From Lysobacteraceae bacterium (GTDB lineage Bacteria; Pseudomonadota; Gammaproteobacteria; Xanthomonadales; Xanthomonadaceae), in the NCBI GenBank assembly GCA_026005075.1, contig BPKJ01000001.1, positions 496,001 through 560,000 of the forward strand: 64,000 nucleotides of DNA, given 5' to 3'. The notes under the pieces were generated by a model. That model did not search any database and was not told the DNA's origin. It saw only the letters and a list, made by a program, of their open reading frames with translations. A program made the translations under genes and the position numbers. Every line of letters starts with the position of its first letter. Position 1 is the stretch's first letter. Shown here one piece after another: positions 13,225 to 26,882 of the stretch.

Positions 13225-16200
13225 CTACGGACCACCCCCCGCGGCCAGTGCCTCGGCCAGCGCCCTCTGCAGCGCCTCGCCGGCCACCGGCTTGCGCAGC
13301 CACGCGCCGACCCCGACGCGCCGCAGCTCGGGCTCCAGCTCCGGGCCGATGCGGGCGCTGACCACGATCCGCGCGGCCTGCGGATGCCGATCCCGCACCA
13401 GCCCGGCCAGGGTGAGACCGTCGATGCCGGGCAGGTCCAGATCGATCAGCACCGCCTGGGCGGGCGTCCGCTCCAGCTCGGCGAGCGCATCCAGCGCATG
13501 CGCGGCGTGGCGGACCCGGTGCCCGAGCGCGACGAGCAGACCGGACAGGGCCTCGGCGGCGAGCGGATCGTCCTCGACCAGCAGCAGGTCGAGGCCGGCC
13601 GTGGCCTGCGCGGCGGGCGCGGTCGCTGCCTCGCCAGCCTCGGTCGCGGCCGGCACCAGCGGCAGCACCACGCGGGCCACCGTGCCCTGCCCGGCTGCGC
13701 CATCGAGCTCGAAGCGTCCGCCCATGCGCCGCGCAAGCTCGGCGCAAATCGCAAGTCCAAGGCCAGCACCGCCGTACCGCCGCGAGGTGTCCTCGCCTTC
13801 GCCCTGCTCGAACCGCTCCAGCAGCCGGGACCGCAGTTCGGGTGTGATGCCGGGCCCCTGGTCGACGACCTCGAAGCACAGCTCCGTGGCATCGGCGACC
13901 GCGGCCGCGCGGAGCAGGATTTCACCCTGCCCGGCGAACTTGATGGCGTTGGTCAGCAGGTTGAGCAGGATCTGTTCGAGCCGCTCGGCATCGACCACGA
14001 CCCGCGCCGGCAGCCCGGCGTCCGCTTCGCAGCGCAAGGCAAGCCCCTTGCCGGCCGCGACCGGCTGCATCAGCGCCACCACCTGCCGGCACAGTGGATC
14101 GAGGGCCACCGGACGCGGCCGCAGCTCCAGCTTCCCGGCCTCGATGCGCGCGAGGTCGAGGGCGTCGTCCACCAGCCGTCGCAACAGCGCACCGGCGCGC
14201 TGGATGGCCTCCAGCTGGCGTCGCTGCTCGGCGTCGAGCGCGGCCTGACCGAGCAGCTCGGCCATGCCGAGAAGGCCGGTCATCGGGGTGCGGATCTCGT
14301 GCGCGAGATCGGCCAGGAAGCGGGATTTCTGCTCGCTCGCTGCCAGCGCCCAGCGCCGCTCCGACTCGGCCAGTTCCAGCTCGGCGCGACGTCGGAGGCG
14401 GGCACGGTAGGCCAGCAGCGCCAGCCACGCCGCCGCCCCCAAGGCGAGGAACTGCAGCGCCCGCGCCCAGGGGGTGGCCCACCAGGGCGGTTCGACAAGC
14501 AACGCCAGTGGCGCGAGCTCGTGCCAGCCGCCTTCCGGACCGGCGATGGCCGCCTGCAGGCGGTAGGTCCCGGGTGGCAGCACCGGAAACACCCTCCGCC
14601 CCTCGGCGCCGAGCTCGACCCACTGCGGATCGAAGGGCGCGAGCCGCATCCGGTAGCGCCAGGCATCGGGCTCGGCGAAGCTCGCCACGCGCAGGCGGAA
14701 GTCGAGCTCGCGGTCATCGTGACGCAGCACCAGGCCATCGCCCGTGGGCCACTCCAGCACCTCGCCGCCGCGGCGCAGCCGGAGCGGCTCCCAGCGCACC
14801 GGAGGCAGCCGTTCCGGGCCTTCGAAGCGCAGCGTATCGACCTGCAGCACCGCCAGCGGCAGCGCACCTGCCAGCCGCTGACGATCCGGCGACTCGGCCA
14901 GCGGCCGGCCCGGAAACTCCTGCCCCGGCAGGCCGTCGCGCACGCCGAACCGGCGCAGGGTCCCGCGCCCGGGGTCGATCCGCCACAGCCCACGCGGGCT
15001 GGCCGCCCACAGGCGCCCCTGGGCATCCGCCGCAAGGCCGCCCACCTCGACCCCGGCCAGGTCGGGCAGGCTCGCCCCGAGCTGCCAACGCCCGTCGCGC
15101 AGCGACAGCCATGCAAGGCCTGCGCGCCGCGCAAGCCAGAGCTTGCCGTCCGGCGTGAAGGCGAAGCCGAACACGCGCTCGCCGGCGGTGGCGGGCACGG
15201 TCTCGAAGCGCGCCCGGCCGGGGACCAGCCGCTGCAGGCCGTCGGCACCGGCCACCCACAAGGCGCCATCCGGGCCGATGCGGAGCTGCTCGCTGTCGAG
15301 GCCCGCAAGGCCCTGCGCTTCGGTCCAGCGCCCAAGCAGGCGTCCCTCGCGGTCACGCCGCTCGATGCCGCCGCCGTAGCTGGACAGCCAAACCGTCCCC
15401 TCGCCGTCCGCGAGCAGCTGGTCGATCGGTCCAAGCGGGGGCGCTTCGGCCTCGTCCGCGGCGGCGGCGAGGACACGCGCCGCCCCCCCTCCCAGAGGCT
15501 GCAGCACGAGGCCCCTGCGGGTCCCGATCCACAGCGTCGAGCCATGGACGAGCAGGCCGGTGACGGTGGTGTCCGGCCATGATGCCGCCGCCTGCGCGAT
15601 CAGGCTCGGCTCGCCGCTCGCGGTGTCGATCCTCTCGACGCGTCCGTCGTCGCTGCCCACCCAGAGGTCGCCGCGTGCGTCGAAGACCACGGCGGTCGGC
15701 CCGCTGCCCTGCAAGCCGCCGCGGCCGACCGGCCAGCTGCGAAAGCGCCGCCAGCGCGGCGGCAGATGCAGCAATCCGCCGCCGTCGCTGGCCACCCACA
15801 GCCCGCCTTCGTGGTCACGCAGCAGGTCGAGCACGCTGCGGCGGGCCACGAGCTCGCCCACCGGCAGCGCGGCATGCATGCGCCCGGCACGGTCCAGCCA
15901 CTGCAGCCCCTGACTGCGCGCGATCCACAGCCCCTCCTCGGGGTCGGCCGCGAGTCCCAGCACCGACCCGGCCGACACGGCCTCCAGCCGCTCGATGCCG
16001 GCCGCGGTGATCCGGAACGCACCCGCACGGCCGCCGACGAGCAGACCGTCGCGGTCCGCATCGAGGCTGAACACCGCTCCCTTGACAGCAGGCTCGGGGG
16101 GCGCGAGGCGGTCCTGCCACAGGTGCTGCAGGCCGCCGTGGGTGCCCACCCAGAGCCGGCCGTCGGCACCGCGCCCCAGCGCGAGCACGTGCTCCGAGGC

Positions 16201-16686
16201 CAGCTGCTCGGCACGTCCCCACACCCGCCGTGCCCCGGTGTCGGGGTCCACCCGCACGAGGCCGGTGCCGAAGCCGCCCAGGTACACGCCCGAGCCGGCA
16301 TCGGAACCGATGGCCCAGACATCGATCGTGGCATCGATGCCGTCCGGCCCCAGCCAGCGCCTGAAGCGACGGCCATGATCCACGACCTCGACCAGCCCTG
16401 CGCCCTCGAACCCCGCCCACAGACGCCCTCGCCCGTCGCGATGCAGGGCCTGCACCACGTTGCCGGGCGGCGAGTCGGGATCGAGCGGGTCGTGATGGAA
16501 GACCTCGAAGCCGCTGCCGTCGAAACGCGCGAGCCCGTCGGCGGTACCCACCCAGAGGCAGCCGTCGGCATCCTGGGCCAGGGCATAGACGCGCTGCGAG
16601 GGCAGCCCCTGCGCCGCCCCGAGGGCACGGAACAGCGGCACGTCCGCACGCGCCATCGCTCCCGCCAGCAGCAGGAGCAGCGCCAT
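13225..16686 (-). CDS. hybrid histidine kinase with periplasmic beta-propeller sensor
   Basis: The ~1150-aa protein has a signal peptide ([13 protein letters not shown]) and a long array of propeller repeats with signatures such as [18 protein letters not shown], the Reg_prop/Y_Y_Y sensor type. One transmembrane segment follows at about residue 740 ([18 protein letters not shown]). Then come HisKA with the H-box [15 protein letters not shown], HATPase boxes [11 protein letters not shown] and DQGPGI, and a C-terminal receiver with phosphoacceptor Asp in [12 protein letters not shown]. There is no DNA-binding output domain, so phosphate must pass to another protein. I chose ATG at 16686 for the signal peptide; a longer start at 16800 would overlap the divergent YceI gene. 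Confidence 0.87.
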   Translation of the reverse strand: MALLLLLAGAMARADVPLFRALGAAQGLPSQRVYALAQDADGCLWVGTADGLARFDGSGFEVFHHDPLDPDSPPGNVVQALHRDGRGRLWAGFEGAGLVEVVDHGRRFRRWLGPDGIDATIDVWAIGSDAGSGVYLGGFGTGLVRVDPDTGARRVWGRAEQLASEHVLALGRGADGRLWVGTHGGLQHLWQDRLAPPEPAVKGAVFSLDADRDGLLVGGRAGAFRITAAGIERLEAVSAGSVLGLAADPEEGLWIARSQGLQWLDRAGRMHAALPVGELVARRSVLDLLRDHEGGLWVASDGGGLLHLPPRWRRFRSWPVGRGGLQGSGPTAVVFDARGDLWVGSDDGRVERIDTASGEPSLIAQAAASWPDTTVTGLLVHGSTLWIGTRRGLVLQPLGGGAARVLAAAADEAEAPPLGPIDQLLADGEGTVWLSSYGGGIERRDREGRLLGRWTEAQGLAGLDSEQLRIGPDGALWVAGADGLQRLVPGRARFETVPATAGERVFGFAFTPDGKLWLARRAGLAWLSLRDGRWQLGASLPDLAGVEVGGLAADAQGRLWAASPRGLWRIDPGRGTLRRFGVRDGLPGQEFPGRPLAESPDRQRLAGALPLAVLQVDTLRFEGPERLPPVRWEPLRLRRGGEVLEWPTGDGLVLRHDDRELDFRLRVASFAEPDAWRYRMRLAPFDPQWVELGAEGRRVFPVLPPGTYRLQAAIAGPEGGWHELAPLALLVEPPWWATPWARALQFLALGAAAWLALLAYRARLRRRAELELAESERRWALAASEQKSRFLADLAHEIRTPMTGLLGMAELLGQAALDAEQRRQLEAIQRAGALLRRLVDDALDLARIEAGKLELRPRPVALDPLCRQVVALMQPVAAGKGLALRCEADAGLPARVVVDAERLEQILLNLLTNAIKFAGQGEILLRAAAVADATELCFEVVDQGPGITPELRSRLLERFEQGEGEDTSRRYGGAGLGLAICAELARRMGGRFELDGAAGQGTVARVVLPLVPAATEAGEAATAPAAQATAGLDLLLVEDDPLAAEALSGLLVALGHRVRHAAHALDALAELERTPAQAVLIDLDLPGIDGLTLAGLVRDRHPQAARIVVSARIGPELEPELRRVGVGAWLRKPVAGEALQRALAEALAAGGGP

Positions 16687-16789
16687 GCCCGCAACGTGCC
16701 ATTGCCCCCGCAGCACTCGTAAAGACGCCCCTTGGCGCGCACAATCCCCGGCAAGAGCATCGCCGCACCCGGCTCCGGAGACAAGCACC

Positions 16790-17425
16790 GTGTTGCGCAT
16801 CCTGCCGATCCTTCTGCTGCTCGTGCTGGCCGCCGCCCCGACCGACGCCGGCGCGGAACCCAGGGAGTACCGGCTCGACCCGGTTCACAGCCGGGTGCTG
16901 TTCGCGGTCGAGCACCTCGGGCTGTCGCGTGCACTGGGCACCTTCTCGGCGCCACGCGGATGGCTGCGTTTCGATCCCGAGGACTGGACCTCGGCGCGCG
17001 GCGAGGTCGAGCTCGACCTCGGTACGCTCGACCTTGGCGATGCCGGCTGGAACCGGCGCCTCGCGCGCCGGGACGCCTTCGACAGCACGCGCCACCCCCG
17101 CGCGCGCTGGAAGGTGGAGCGGATCGAGCCCAGGGGCGCCGACCGCTTCGATGCCCACGGCGTGCTCGAATTCCGGGGCGGAACCTACCCGCTCACCCTT
17201 GCCGTCCGCTTCAACGGCCTGCGCCGTCATCCGCTCACCCTGCGGCAGACGGCGGGCTTCTCGGCCCACGCGCGCCTGTCCCGCCGGGCCCTGGGGCTGA
17301 GCGCCTGGAGCAGCATGGTGGGCGATGCGGTGGACCTCGAGGTCGAGGTCGAGGCCACGCGCGACCGCAAGGCGATGCGCCGATACCGGGAGGAGATGGA
17401 GCATGCGGCTCCGCAGCAGCCCTGA
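16790..17425 (+). CDS. YceI family periplasmic protein
   Basis: The 211-aa protein starts at GTG 16790, with GGAG 9 nt upstream, and has a signal peptide (LPILLLLVLAAAPTDAGA). The mature part shows the lipocalin-like YceI fold, with YRLDPVHSRVLFAVEHLGLSRALGTF near the N-terminus. YceI proteins bind isoprenoid or amide lipids. The gene overlaps the downstream cytochrome b561 gene by 23 nt, so it heads a three-gene operon of YceI, b561 and a second YceI-like protein. Confidence 0.88.
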   Translation: MLRILPILLLLVLAAAPTDAGAEPREYRLDPVHSRVLFAVEHLGLSRALGTFSAPRGWLRFDPEDWTSARGEVELDLGTLDLGDAGWNRRLARRDAFDSTRHPRARWKVERIEPRGADRFDAHGVLEFRGGTYPLTLAVRFNGLRRHPLTLRQTAGFSAHARLSRRALGLSAWSSMVGDAVDLEVEVEATRDRKAMRRYREEMEHAAPQQP

Positions 17426-17975
17426 ACGCTGGGGCGCCATCGCCCAGCTGCTGCACTGGACGGTGGCCCTTCTGGTGATCGTCCTCATCGGCCTTGGCCT
17501 GTGGATGCAGACGCTGCCCACCTCGCCGGACAAGATCCGGCTCTATGCCTTGCACAAGTCCCTGGGCCTGACCGTGCTCGCGCTGATGCTGCTGCGCATC
17601 GGCTGGCGCGGGCTCGATCGCCGTCCGCCGTTTCCCGCGGGTATGCCGCGCTGGCAGCAGCGCCTTGCCCGCCTCACCCACGCCCTGCTCTACCTGCTTC
17701 TGCTGCTCATGCCGCTGTCGGGCTGGCTGTACAACTCGGCCTCCAACTTCGCGCTGCGCTGGTTCGGCCTGTTCTCGCTGCCGCCGCTTGTGGCACCCGA
17801 CCCCGTGCTCAAGGCGGCCAGCCATGCCGTGCACGAGCTGGGCGGATGGATCCTGATCGGTCTGCTCGTGGTTCACGTCGGTGCCGCGCTGAAGCACCAT
17901 GTCCTCGACCGCGACGACACCCTGATCCGGATGCTTCCCTTTGCCTCGCGTCGCAACAAGGAGCCGCCATGCTGA
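17403..17975 (+). CDS. cytochrome b561 family membrane protein
   Basis: The 190-aa protein has four transmembrane helices. Haem-ligand histidines are seen in AQLLHWTVALL, YALHKSLGL, HALLYLLLLLMPLSGWLYN and VVHVGAALKHHVLD. This matches the bacterial YodB/YceJ cytochrome b561 family, which moves electrons between quinol and periplasmic partners. It overlaps the preceding YceI gene and its stop overlaps the start of the next gene (ATGCTGA), so all three are translationally linked. The yceJ-yceI pairing is known in other bacteria; flanking by two YceI proteins is less usual. Confidence 0.92.
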   Translation: MRLRSSPERWGAIAQLLHWTVALLVIVLIGLGLWMQTLPTSPDKIRLYALHKSLGLTVLALMLLRIGWRGLDRRPPFPAGMPRWQQRLARLTHALLYLLLLLMPLSGWLYNSASNFALRWFGLFSLPPLVAPDPVLKAASHAVHELGGWILIGLLVVHVGAALKHHVLDRDDTLIRMLPFASRRNKEPPC

Positions 17976-18547
17976 GGATCCTCCTGGGCTGCCTTGCCCT
18001 CGTCCTGCTACCCGGCCCGCTGCGCGCCGCCAGCTGGACCTCCGTGCCGCCCTCGCAGCTCGGCTTCGAGGGCATGGCCCAGGGCGAGCGCTTCAGCGGC
18101 GAGTTCCAGCGTTTCCACGCCCGCATCGCGTTCGACCCGGCACAACCGCAGACCGCCCGCTTCGAGGTCGAGATCGACCTTGCCTCGGCCGACTCTCGCA
18201 ACGCCGAACGCGACGAGCTGCTCCGCGATGCGGCCTTCCTCGATGCCGCAGGGCAGCCGCGCGCACGTTTCGTGTCCACCGGCGCCGAGCCGGACGGCGA
18301 GGGGTGGGTGACCCGCGGCCGGCTCACGCTCAAGGGCCGCAGCCACGAGGTGCCGTTCCACTTCCGCTTCGCGCAGGACAGCGAGGACGAGGCCCGCCTC
18401 GAGGGCCATGCCCGGCTGGACCGCACCTGGTTCGGCGTCGGCTCCGGGGAATGGGAAGATGCCGAGCTGATCGCCCACGAGGTCGAGGTCCGCACGCGCC
18501 TGCGCCTGCGCCCCGCCGCTGCCGGCGAGGGGGCCGTGCAGCCCTAG
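17969..18547 (+). CDS. second YceI-like periplasmic protein
   Basis: The 192-aa product has a signal peptide (LRILLGCLALVLLPGPLRAA) and a YceI-like barrel. Supporting segments are QLGFEGMAQGERFSGEFQRFHARIAF and the family pattern of a converted residue in the ADSRNAERDELLRDAAFLDAA segment. It diverges clearly from the first YceI gene of the operon. Start ATG 17969 overlaps the b561 stop. Its TAG stop shares a CTAG palindrome with the stop of the convergent glutaredoxin-like gene. Confidence 0.86.
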   Translation: MLRILLGCLALVLLPGPLRAASWTSVPPSQLGFEGMAQGERFSGEFQRFHARIAFDPAQPQTARFEVEIDLASADSRNAERDELLRDAAFLDAAGQPRARFVSTGAEPDGEGWVTRGRLTLKGRSHEVPFHFRFAQDSEDEARLEGHARLDRTWFGVGSGEWEDAELIAHEVEVRTRLRLRPAAAGEGAVQP

Positions 18548-18768
18548 CCCAGGGCCGCACGCAGCGCTGCGGCGTCGAAGGGCCAGTCGAGCTCGCGCCC
18601 GCCGGGCAGTCCGGCCAGCACCGGCACCCGCTCCCCGTAGCGGACGACCAGCTCCGGCAGATCGTCGATGAACACGCTCTCGAAGTCGCTGATCCCGGCC
18701 CGCGCCAGTTCGAGCAGCGCCTGGTCGCAGAGGTGGCAATCGTCTCGCTGGTAGAGGACGAGGGACAC
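18544..18768 (-). CDS. glutaredoxin-like thiol-disulfide protein
   Basis: The 74-aa product begins [22 protein letters not shown], with a CxxC redox motif (C-H-L-C) after a beta strand, and contains the cis-Pro segment RVPVLAG. This matches the short DUF836 glutaredoxin-like family. No ATG is suitably placed. GTG at 18768 is the likely start, GTG at 18780 an alternative, and neither has a strong Shine-Dalgarno. The function is probably disulfide exchange, partner unknown. Confidence 0.75.
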   Translation of the reverse strand: MSLVLYQRDDCHLCDQALLELARAGISDFESVFIDDLPELVVRYGERVPVLAGLPGGRELDWPFDAAALRAALG

Positions 18769-18923
18769 GGCCGGAAGCACGGAGCGGGGCCTGCCAGTGC
18801 AGCACGGCGGGCGCCTGCGCACAAGCCGTCCGTACGCCAGCGCACTGCGGTGCCGGCCCGCGTCTGCCGCAGAATGCGGGACAATCCCCACTCCTTCCGA
18901 GCCAAGCCTTTCCCGGAGCCTGC

Positions 18924-20306
<1,383 letters not shown>

Positions 20307-20313
20307 GGCCGCC

Positions 20314-21417
20314 TCAGCCCATCAGCTTGCGGTGGGCATGCACCGACATCACCATGCCCAGCGCGAGCAGCAGGGTGATGGCCGAGGTGCCGCCGTAGCT
20401 CAGCATCGGCATCGGCACGCCGACCACCGGCAGCAGCCCGGCGACCATCGCGCCATTGACCAGCACGTACACCGAGAAGGCCAGCCCGACGGTTCCGGCG
20501 AGCAGGCGCGAGAAGGTGTCGCGCGCCATGGCCGCGATCCACAGGCAGCGACCGACGATGAACAGGCACAGCGCAAGGACCAGGACCACGCCAACCCAAC
20601 CGAACTCCTCGGCGAACACGGCGAAGATGAAGTCCGTGGTGTGCTCGGGCAGGAACTCGAGCCGCGACTGGCTGCCAAGCCCCCAGCCCTTGCCGGTCAG
20701 GCCGCCCGAGCCGACCGCGATCTTGGACTGGATGATGTTCCAGCCTGCGCCCAGCGGATCGGACTCGGGATCGAGGAACACCCGAAGCCGGTCACGCTGG
20801 TAGTCGCGCAGCAGCGGCCAGCCTAGCGGCGCTGCCGCCGCGGCCAACCCGGCGAGCAGGGCGATCCGCCCCCAGCCCATGCCGGCGAGGAACAGCACGA
20901 AGGCGCCGCTGGCCGCGACCAGCAGGGCGGTGCCGAGGTCGGGCTGGAGCAGGATCAGCCCGGTCGGCAGGCCGATCAGGAGGGCAGCGGCCAGAAGATC
21001 GCGCCAGCGCGGCGGCAGCACCCGGGCATGCAGGTAGGCGGCCACCGCCATGGGCACGGTGAGCTTGAGGAACTCCGCGGGCTGGACGTAGAACAGCCCG
21101 AGGTCCAACCAGTGCCGGCCGCTGCGCCCGGTGCCGAACAGCGGCACCAGCGCCAACAGCGCCACCGACCCGGCATACAGGTAGGGGGTCCACAACCGCA
21201 ACAGGCGCGGCGGAATGCGCGAGACCGTCCACATCAGCGCCAGCCCGAGGCCGAACCGCAGGGCCTGGGCGCGCACCAGCATGCTCTGCTCGCCGGCCGC
21301 ACTGGCGAGGTTCACCAGCGCCACCCCGAGCAGCAGCAGCACCGCCACCGTCAGCGGCAGGTCCAGCCTCGGACGGGCGAGGTGCAGGAGGCGGGCAAGG
21401 CGGGGATGGGCCGTCAC
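20314..21417 (-). CDS. rodA: rod shape-determining peptidoglycan glycosyltransferase RodA
   Basis: RodA is the SEDS-family glycan polymerase of the elongasome. The 367-aa protein has about ten hydrophobic helices and family motifs including LQPDLGTALL, DPLGAGWNIIQSKIAVGSGGLTGKG (read in parts), EFLPEHTTDFIFAVFAEEFG and the C-terminal GVPMPMLSYGGTS. The GTG start at 21417 overlaps the mrdA stop (GTGA), indicating coupling with its transpeptidase partner PBP2. It is the last gene of the mreB operon. Confidence 0.95.
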   Translation of the reverse strand: MTAHPRLARLLHLARPRLDLPLTVAVLLLLGVALVNLASAAGEQSMLVRAQALRFGLGLALMWTVSRIPPRLLRLWTPYLYAGSVALLALVPLFGTGRSGRHWLDLGLFYVQPAEFLKLTVPMAVAAYLHARVLPPRWRDLLAAALLIGLPTGLILLQPDLGTALLVAASGAFVLFLAGMGWGRIALLAGLAAAAAPLGWPLLRDYQRDRLRVFLDPESDPLGAGWNIIQSKIAVGSGGLTGKGWGLGSQSRLEFLPEHTTDFIFAVFAEEFGWVGVVLVLALCLFIVGRCLWIAAMARDTFSRLLAGTVGLAFSVYVLVNGAMVAGLLPVVGVPMPMLSYGGTSAITLLLALGMVMSVHAHRKLMG

Positions 21418-23261
21418 CGCGCACCCTCCATGTCCATCCACGCGTCGAAGATGCGGCGTGCCACCGGCGCGGCCGCACGCGCCCCCGACCCGCCGCTCTC
21501 GACCACCAGCGCGAGCGCGATGGTGGGCCGCTCGGCCGGTGCGAAGCCGATGAACAGGGCGCGATGGCGGAGGTGGAAGGGAAGCTTGTCGAGATCGATC
21601 GCCTCCTCGCTGCGCCGGCTCACCCGCTGCGCGGTCCCGGTCTTTCCGGCCATGCGGTAGCCGGCACCGGCCGCGGCCTCGCGCGCGGTTCCGGTCGGCC
21701 CGTGCATCACCGCGACCATGCCGGCCAGCACTTCGGCGAGGTGGCGCGGGTCGATGCCAAGATCGACGGGCTCGGGCAGCGGCTCGGGCCGCCGTTCCGC
21801 CTCGAGGCTGCGCTGGGTCTCGCGCAGCAGGCGGGGCGTCCGCAACCGGCCACCGTCGGCCAGCGCCGCGGTGGCGCGCGCGAGCTGGATCGGCGTCGTC
21901 ACCCAGTAGCCCTGACCGATCCCGGTGATCACCGTCTCCCCGGGGTACCACGGCTGCCCGCGCACCGCCTCCTTCCAGCCCCGGCTGGGCAGGATGCCCG
22001 GCGCCTCGCCGACGAGGTCGATGCCGGTGGGCGCACCGAAGCCGAAACGGCCGAGGTAGCCGCTCAGACGGTCGATGCCGAGCTCCACCGCGACCTGGAA
22101 GAAGTAGGTGTTGACCGACTGCGCCAGCGCCTCGCGCAGATCGACCATGCCATGACCACCGCGGCGCCAGTCCCGGTACTCACGATCCTGCCCCGGAAGC
22201 CGGAAGGCGCCGGTGGAGAGCACCCTCTGCCCCGGCCGCATCGCCCCGAGCTCCAGGGCCGCCAGCCCGACGAAGGGCTTGATCGTGGATCCCGGCTCGT
22301 AGCCCCCCAGCACGGCACGGTTGAACAGCGGCCGCGAGGGCACCTGCAGGGCGGCAAAGGCGGACCGGCTGATGCCGTTGACGAACAGGTTCGGGTCGTA
22401 CGCGGGCAGGCTCACCAGGGCGAGCACCTCGCCGGTGCGCGGATCGAGGGCCACCGCGGCCCCCTGCTGCGATCCGAAGGCGGCCACCGTCGCCGCCTGC
22501 AGCCGGGCGTCGATGCTCAGGTAGAGATTCTCGCCACTGCGTGCAGGCTGCGCACGCAGCACGCGGAGCACACGGCCCTCGGCATTGACCTCGACCTCCT
22601 CGAACCCCGCCTCGCCGTGCAGGCGCTCCTCGTAGTAGCGCTCGATGCCGGCCTTGCCGACATGGGTCGCACCGGCGTAGCGCGCCGGATCCAGGGCCTC
22701 GGCATCGGCGCGGTCGATGCGGCCGACGTAGCCGATCACGTGGGCGAATTCCGCGCCACGCAGGTAGCGGCGGGTCAGGTAGGGCACGACCTCGACCCCG
22801 GGGAAGCGATGGCGGTCGACGGCGAACGCCGCCACCTCGGCCTCGCTCAGGCGCAGCTTGAGGGGAATCGGGTGGAAGCCGCGCCGGCCCCGGCGCAGCT
22901 CGTCGAACCGCTCGAGCTCCTCCTCGCTCAGCGTGATCCGCTCGGCCAGACCCGCCAGCGTGGCCGCGAGGTCCTCGACCTGCTCGGGCACGATCTCCAG
23001 ACGGTAGGCGGGAACGTTGTCGGCCAGCAATACCCCGTTGCGGTCGTAGATGAGCCCGCGCGCGGGCACCAGCGGGCGCAGCTTGATGCGGTTGCGGTCG
23101 GCGCGGGCCGCGTAGGTCGCGTGCTCGGTCACCTGCAGGTGGAAGTAGCGTCCTGCGAGCAGGGCGAAGGCGAGCCCCACCAGCGCCATCGCCACCGCCG
23201 CGCGACGCCGGAACGCGGCGACCTCGGCCGCGGCGTGCTTGATCTGCCCGAGGCGCGCCAT
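21414..23261 (-). CDS. mrdA: penicillin-binding protein 2 (PBP2)
   Basis: PBP2 is the class B transpeptidase that cross-links lateral-wall peptidoglycan with RodA. The 615-aa chain has one N-terminal membrane anchor (AAVAMALVGLAFALLAGRYF). The pedestal domain begins at RGLIYDRNGVLLADN. The active-site S-x-x-K is in YEPGSTIKPF, Ser-x-Asn is in AQSVNTYF and Lys-Thr-Gly is in MAGKTGTAQ. The start at 23261 lies 6 bp after the mreD stop. Confidence 0.96.
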   Translation of the reverse strand: MARLGQIKHAAAEVAAFRRRAAVAMALVGLAFALLAGRYFHLQVTEHATYAARADRNRIKLRPLVPARGLIYDRNGVLLADNVPAYRLEIVPEQVEDLAATLAGLAERITLSEEELERFDELRRGRRGFHPIPLKLRLSEAEVAAFAVDRHRFPGVEVVPYLTRRYLRGAEFAHVIGYVGRIDRADAEALDPARYAGATHVGKAGIERYYEERLHGEAGFEEVEVNAEGRVLRVLRAQPARSGENLYLSIDARLQAATVAAFGSQQGAAVALDPRTGEVLALVSLPAYDPNLFVNGISRSAFAALQVPSRPLFNRAVLGGYEPGSTIKPFVGLAALELGAMRPGQRVLSTGAFRLPGQDREYRDWRRGGHGMVDLREALAQSVNTYFFQVAVELGIDRLSGYLGRFGFGAPTGIDLVGEAPGILPSRGWKEAVRGQPWYPGETVITGIGQGYWVTTPIQLARATAALADGGRLRTPRLLRETQRSLEAERRPEPLPEPVDLGIDPRHLAEVLAGMVAVMHGPTGTAREAAAGAGYRMAGKTGTAQRVSRRSEEAIDLDKLPFHLRHRALFIGFAPAERPTIALALVVESGGSGARAAAPVARRIFDAWMDMEGAR

Positions 23262-23267
23262 GCCGGC

Positions 23268-23759
23268 TCAACCCTCGCGGGTGCGCATGCGCGCGCTCAG
23301 GCGGTCCAGCAGCAGGAACAGCCACGGCCACAGCAGCATGCCGGCGACGGGCGCCAGCCAGAAACCGGCCGGCGGCACACCCTCCCCGCTGGCGACCCGG
23401 ATCGCCCAGGTCACCGCACGGTCGTTGGCCAGCAGCACCAGCATCGCCAGCGACTGCTGGGCGAGCGGGAAGAACCGCAGGCGCGGGCGAAACCGCGCCA
23501 CCAGGAACACCAGGATGCACAGGCGCACCGCCTGCTCCCCGAGCAGGGTGCCCGCGACGAGGTCGGCCAGCAGCCCGAGCACGAAGGCCCGCCCGAGGCC
23601 CATCCGCTCCGGCGTCTCCAGCGCCCAGTAGGCCACCACCAGGCCGAGCCAGAACGGCTTGAAGCCCGCCAGCGCAGCGGGCACGGGCAACAGGGCCAGC
23701 AGCCACGCGGCCAGCACGCTGCCCCATAGCAGCACCCCGGGCGCGCGCTGCCGGCTCAT
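23268..23759 (-). CDS. mreD: rod shape-determining protein MreD
   Basis: The 163-aa, very hydrophobic protein has five or six predicted membrane helices and the FVLGLLADLVAGTLLGEQAV segment typical of MreD. MreD links MreC to the cell-wall elongation machinery in the inner membrane. Its ATG overlaps the mreC stop (ATGA). Identification rests on hydrophobic pattern, length and operon position between mreC and mrdA. Confidence 0.93.
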   Translation of the reverse strand: MSRQRAPGVLLWGSVLAAWLLALLPVPAALAGFKPFWLGLVVAYWALETPERMGLGRAFVLGLLADLVAGTLLGEQAVRLCILVFLVARFRPRLRFFPLAQQSLAMLVLLANDRAVTWAIRVASGEGVPPAGFWLAPVAGMLLWPWLFLLLDRLSARMRTREG

Positions 23760-24667
23760 GCTCCCCCCTTGCCTGCGCCCTCGGGCGCCAGCTCCAGCGG
23801 CGGACCTGCTTCCAGCGCCGCATCGAGCGGGCGGTTGCGGACCAGCAGAAGTTCGCGCCCCCCGGCGAGAAAGGCCGCGGGCCGCGCCGTCGCGACGAGG
23901 AACAGCCGGGTCTGGTCGTGCTCCAGCGCCACCACCGTCCCCACCGGCAGGCCGGCAGGAAAGCGGCCGCCGAGCCCGGAGGTGATCAAGAGGTCCCCCA
24001 CGCGGATGTCCGCACTCTGGGGAATGTTGGGCACGCTGAGGCGGTCCAGCTCACCGGTGCCATAGACCACCGTGCGTACGCCCGACCGCCGCACCTGCAC
24101 CGGGATCGCGTGGGCCGGATCGGAGATCAGCATGGCCGTCGCGCGCAGCGGGCTCACCTCGATGACCTGCCCGAACACGCCACCCGGATCGATCAGCGCG
24201 GCGCCGACCTCGATGCCCTGGTTGCGGCCGGCATCGAGCAGCACGCGGTGCCGGAACGGGTCGAGCTCGATGTCGGCGAGGCTGACCAGTTGCGCGTCGA
24301 GCTGCAGACCGCGGGTGCCGCCGAGCAGCGCACGCAGGCGCTGGTTCTCGGCCTGCACCGCCTGCAGCCGTGCGAGCTGGGCCTTGGCCAGCAGCAGCTC
24401 GGAGCGGAGCAGGTCGCGTTCCGCGTACAGGGCGCGGCGCTCGCCGACCGCGGCCTGCAGCGCGCGCCCCAGCCGCGCCGGCATCTCCACGAGTTGGTAG
24501 ACGGGCTCGGCCAGCAGGGCGGCGAAGGCACGCAGCCGCGCGAGGTGGCCGCCCCGATGGTCGGCCACCATCAGCACCACCCCGAGGGCAAGATAGGCAA
24601 GCATCCGCAACGGCCCGGCGCCGCCCTCCGAGAACAGCGGCGCGGACGGCGGGGCGACGGAATGCAT
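23756..24667 (-). CDS. mreC: rod shape-determining protein MreC
   Basis: The 303-aa protein has one membrane helix near residue 25, a coiled-coil stretch (about residues 65-115, ending in LQAVQAENQRLRALLGG) and the beta-rich periplasmic domain with VLLDAGRNQGIEVGAALIDPGGVFGQV (read in parts). MreC is the periplasmic scaffold that binds PBP2. It lies 25 bp after mreB and overlaps mreD. Confidence 0.95.
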   Translation of the reverse strand: MHSVAPPSAPLFSEGGAGPLRMLAYLALGVVLMVADHRGGHLARLRAFAALLAEPVYQLVEMPARLGRALQAAVGERRALYAERDLLRSELLLAKAQLARLQAVQAENQRLRALLGGTRGLQLDAQLVSLADIELDPFRHRVLLDAGRNQGIEVGAALIDPGGVFGQVIEVSPLRATAMLISDPAHAIPVQVRRSGVRTVVYGTGELDRLSVPNIPQSADIRVGDLLITSGLGGRFPAGLPVGTVVALEHDQTRLFLVATARPAAFLAGGRELLLVRNRPLDAALEAGPPLELAPEGAGKGGA

Positions 24668-24692
24668 CGGGCCGGACCCTCGTGCGCTGCGG

Positions 24693-26870
<2,178 letters not shown>

Positions 26871-26882
26871 GCGGCACCGGCC

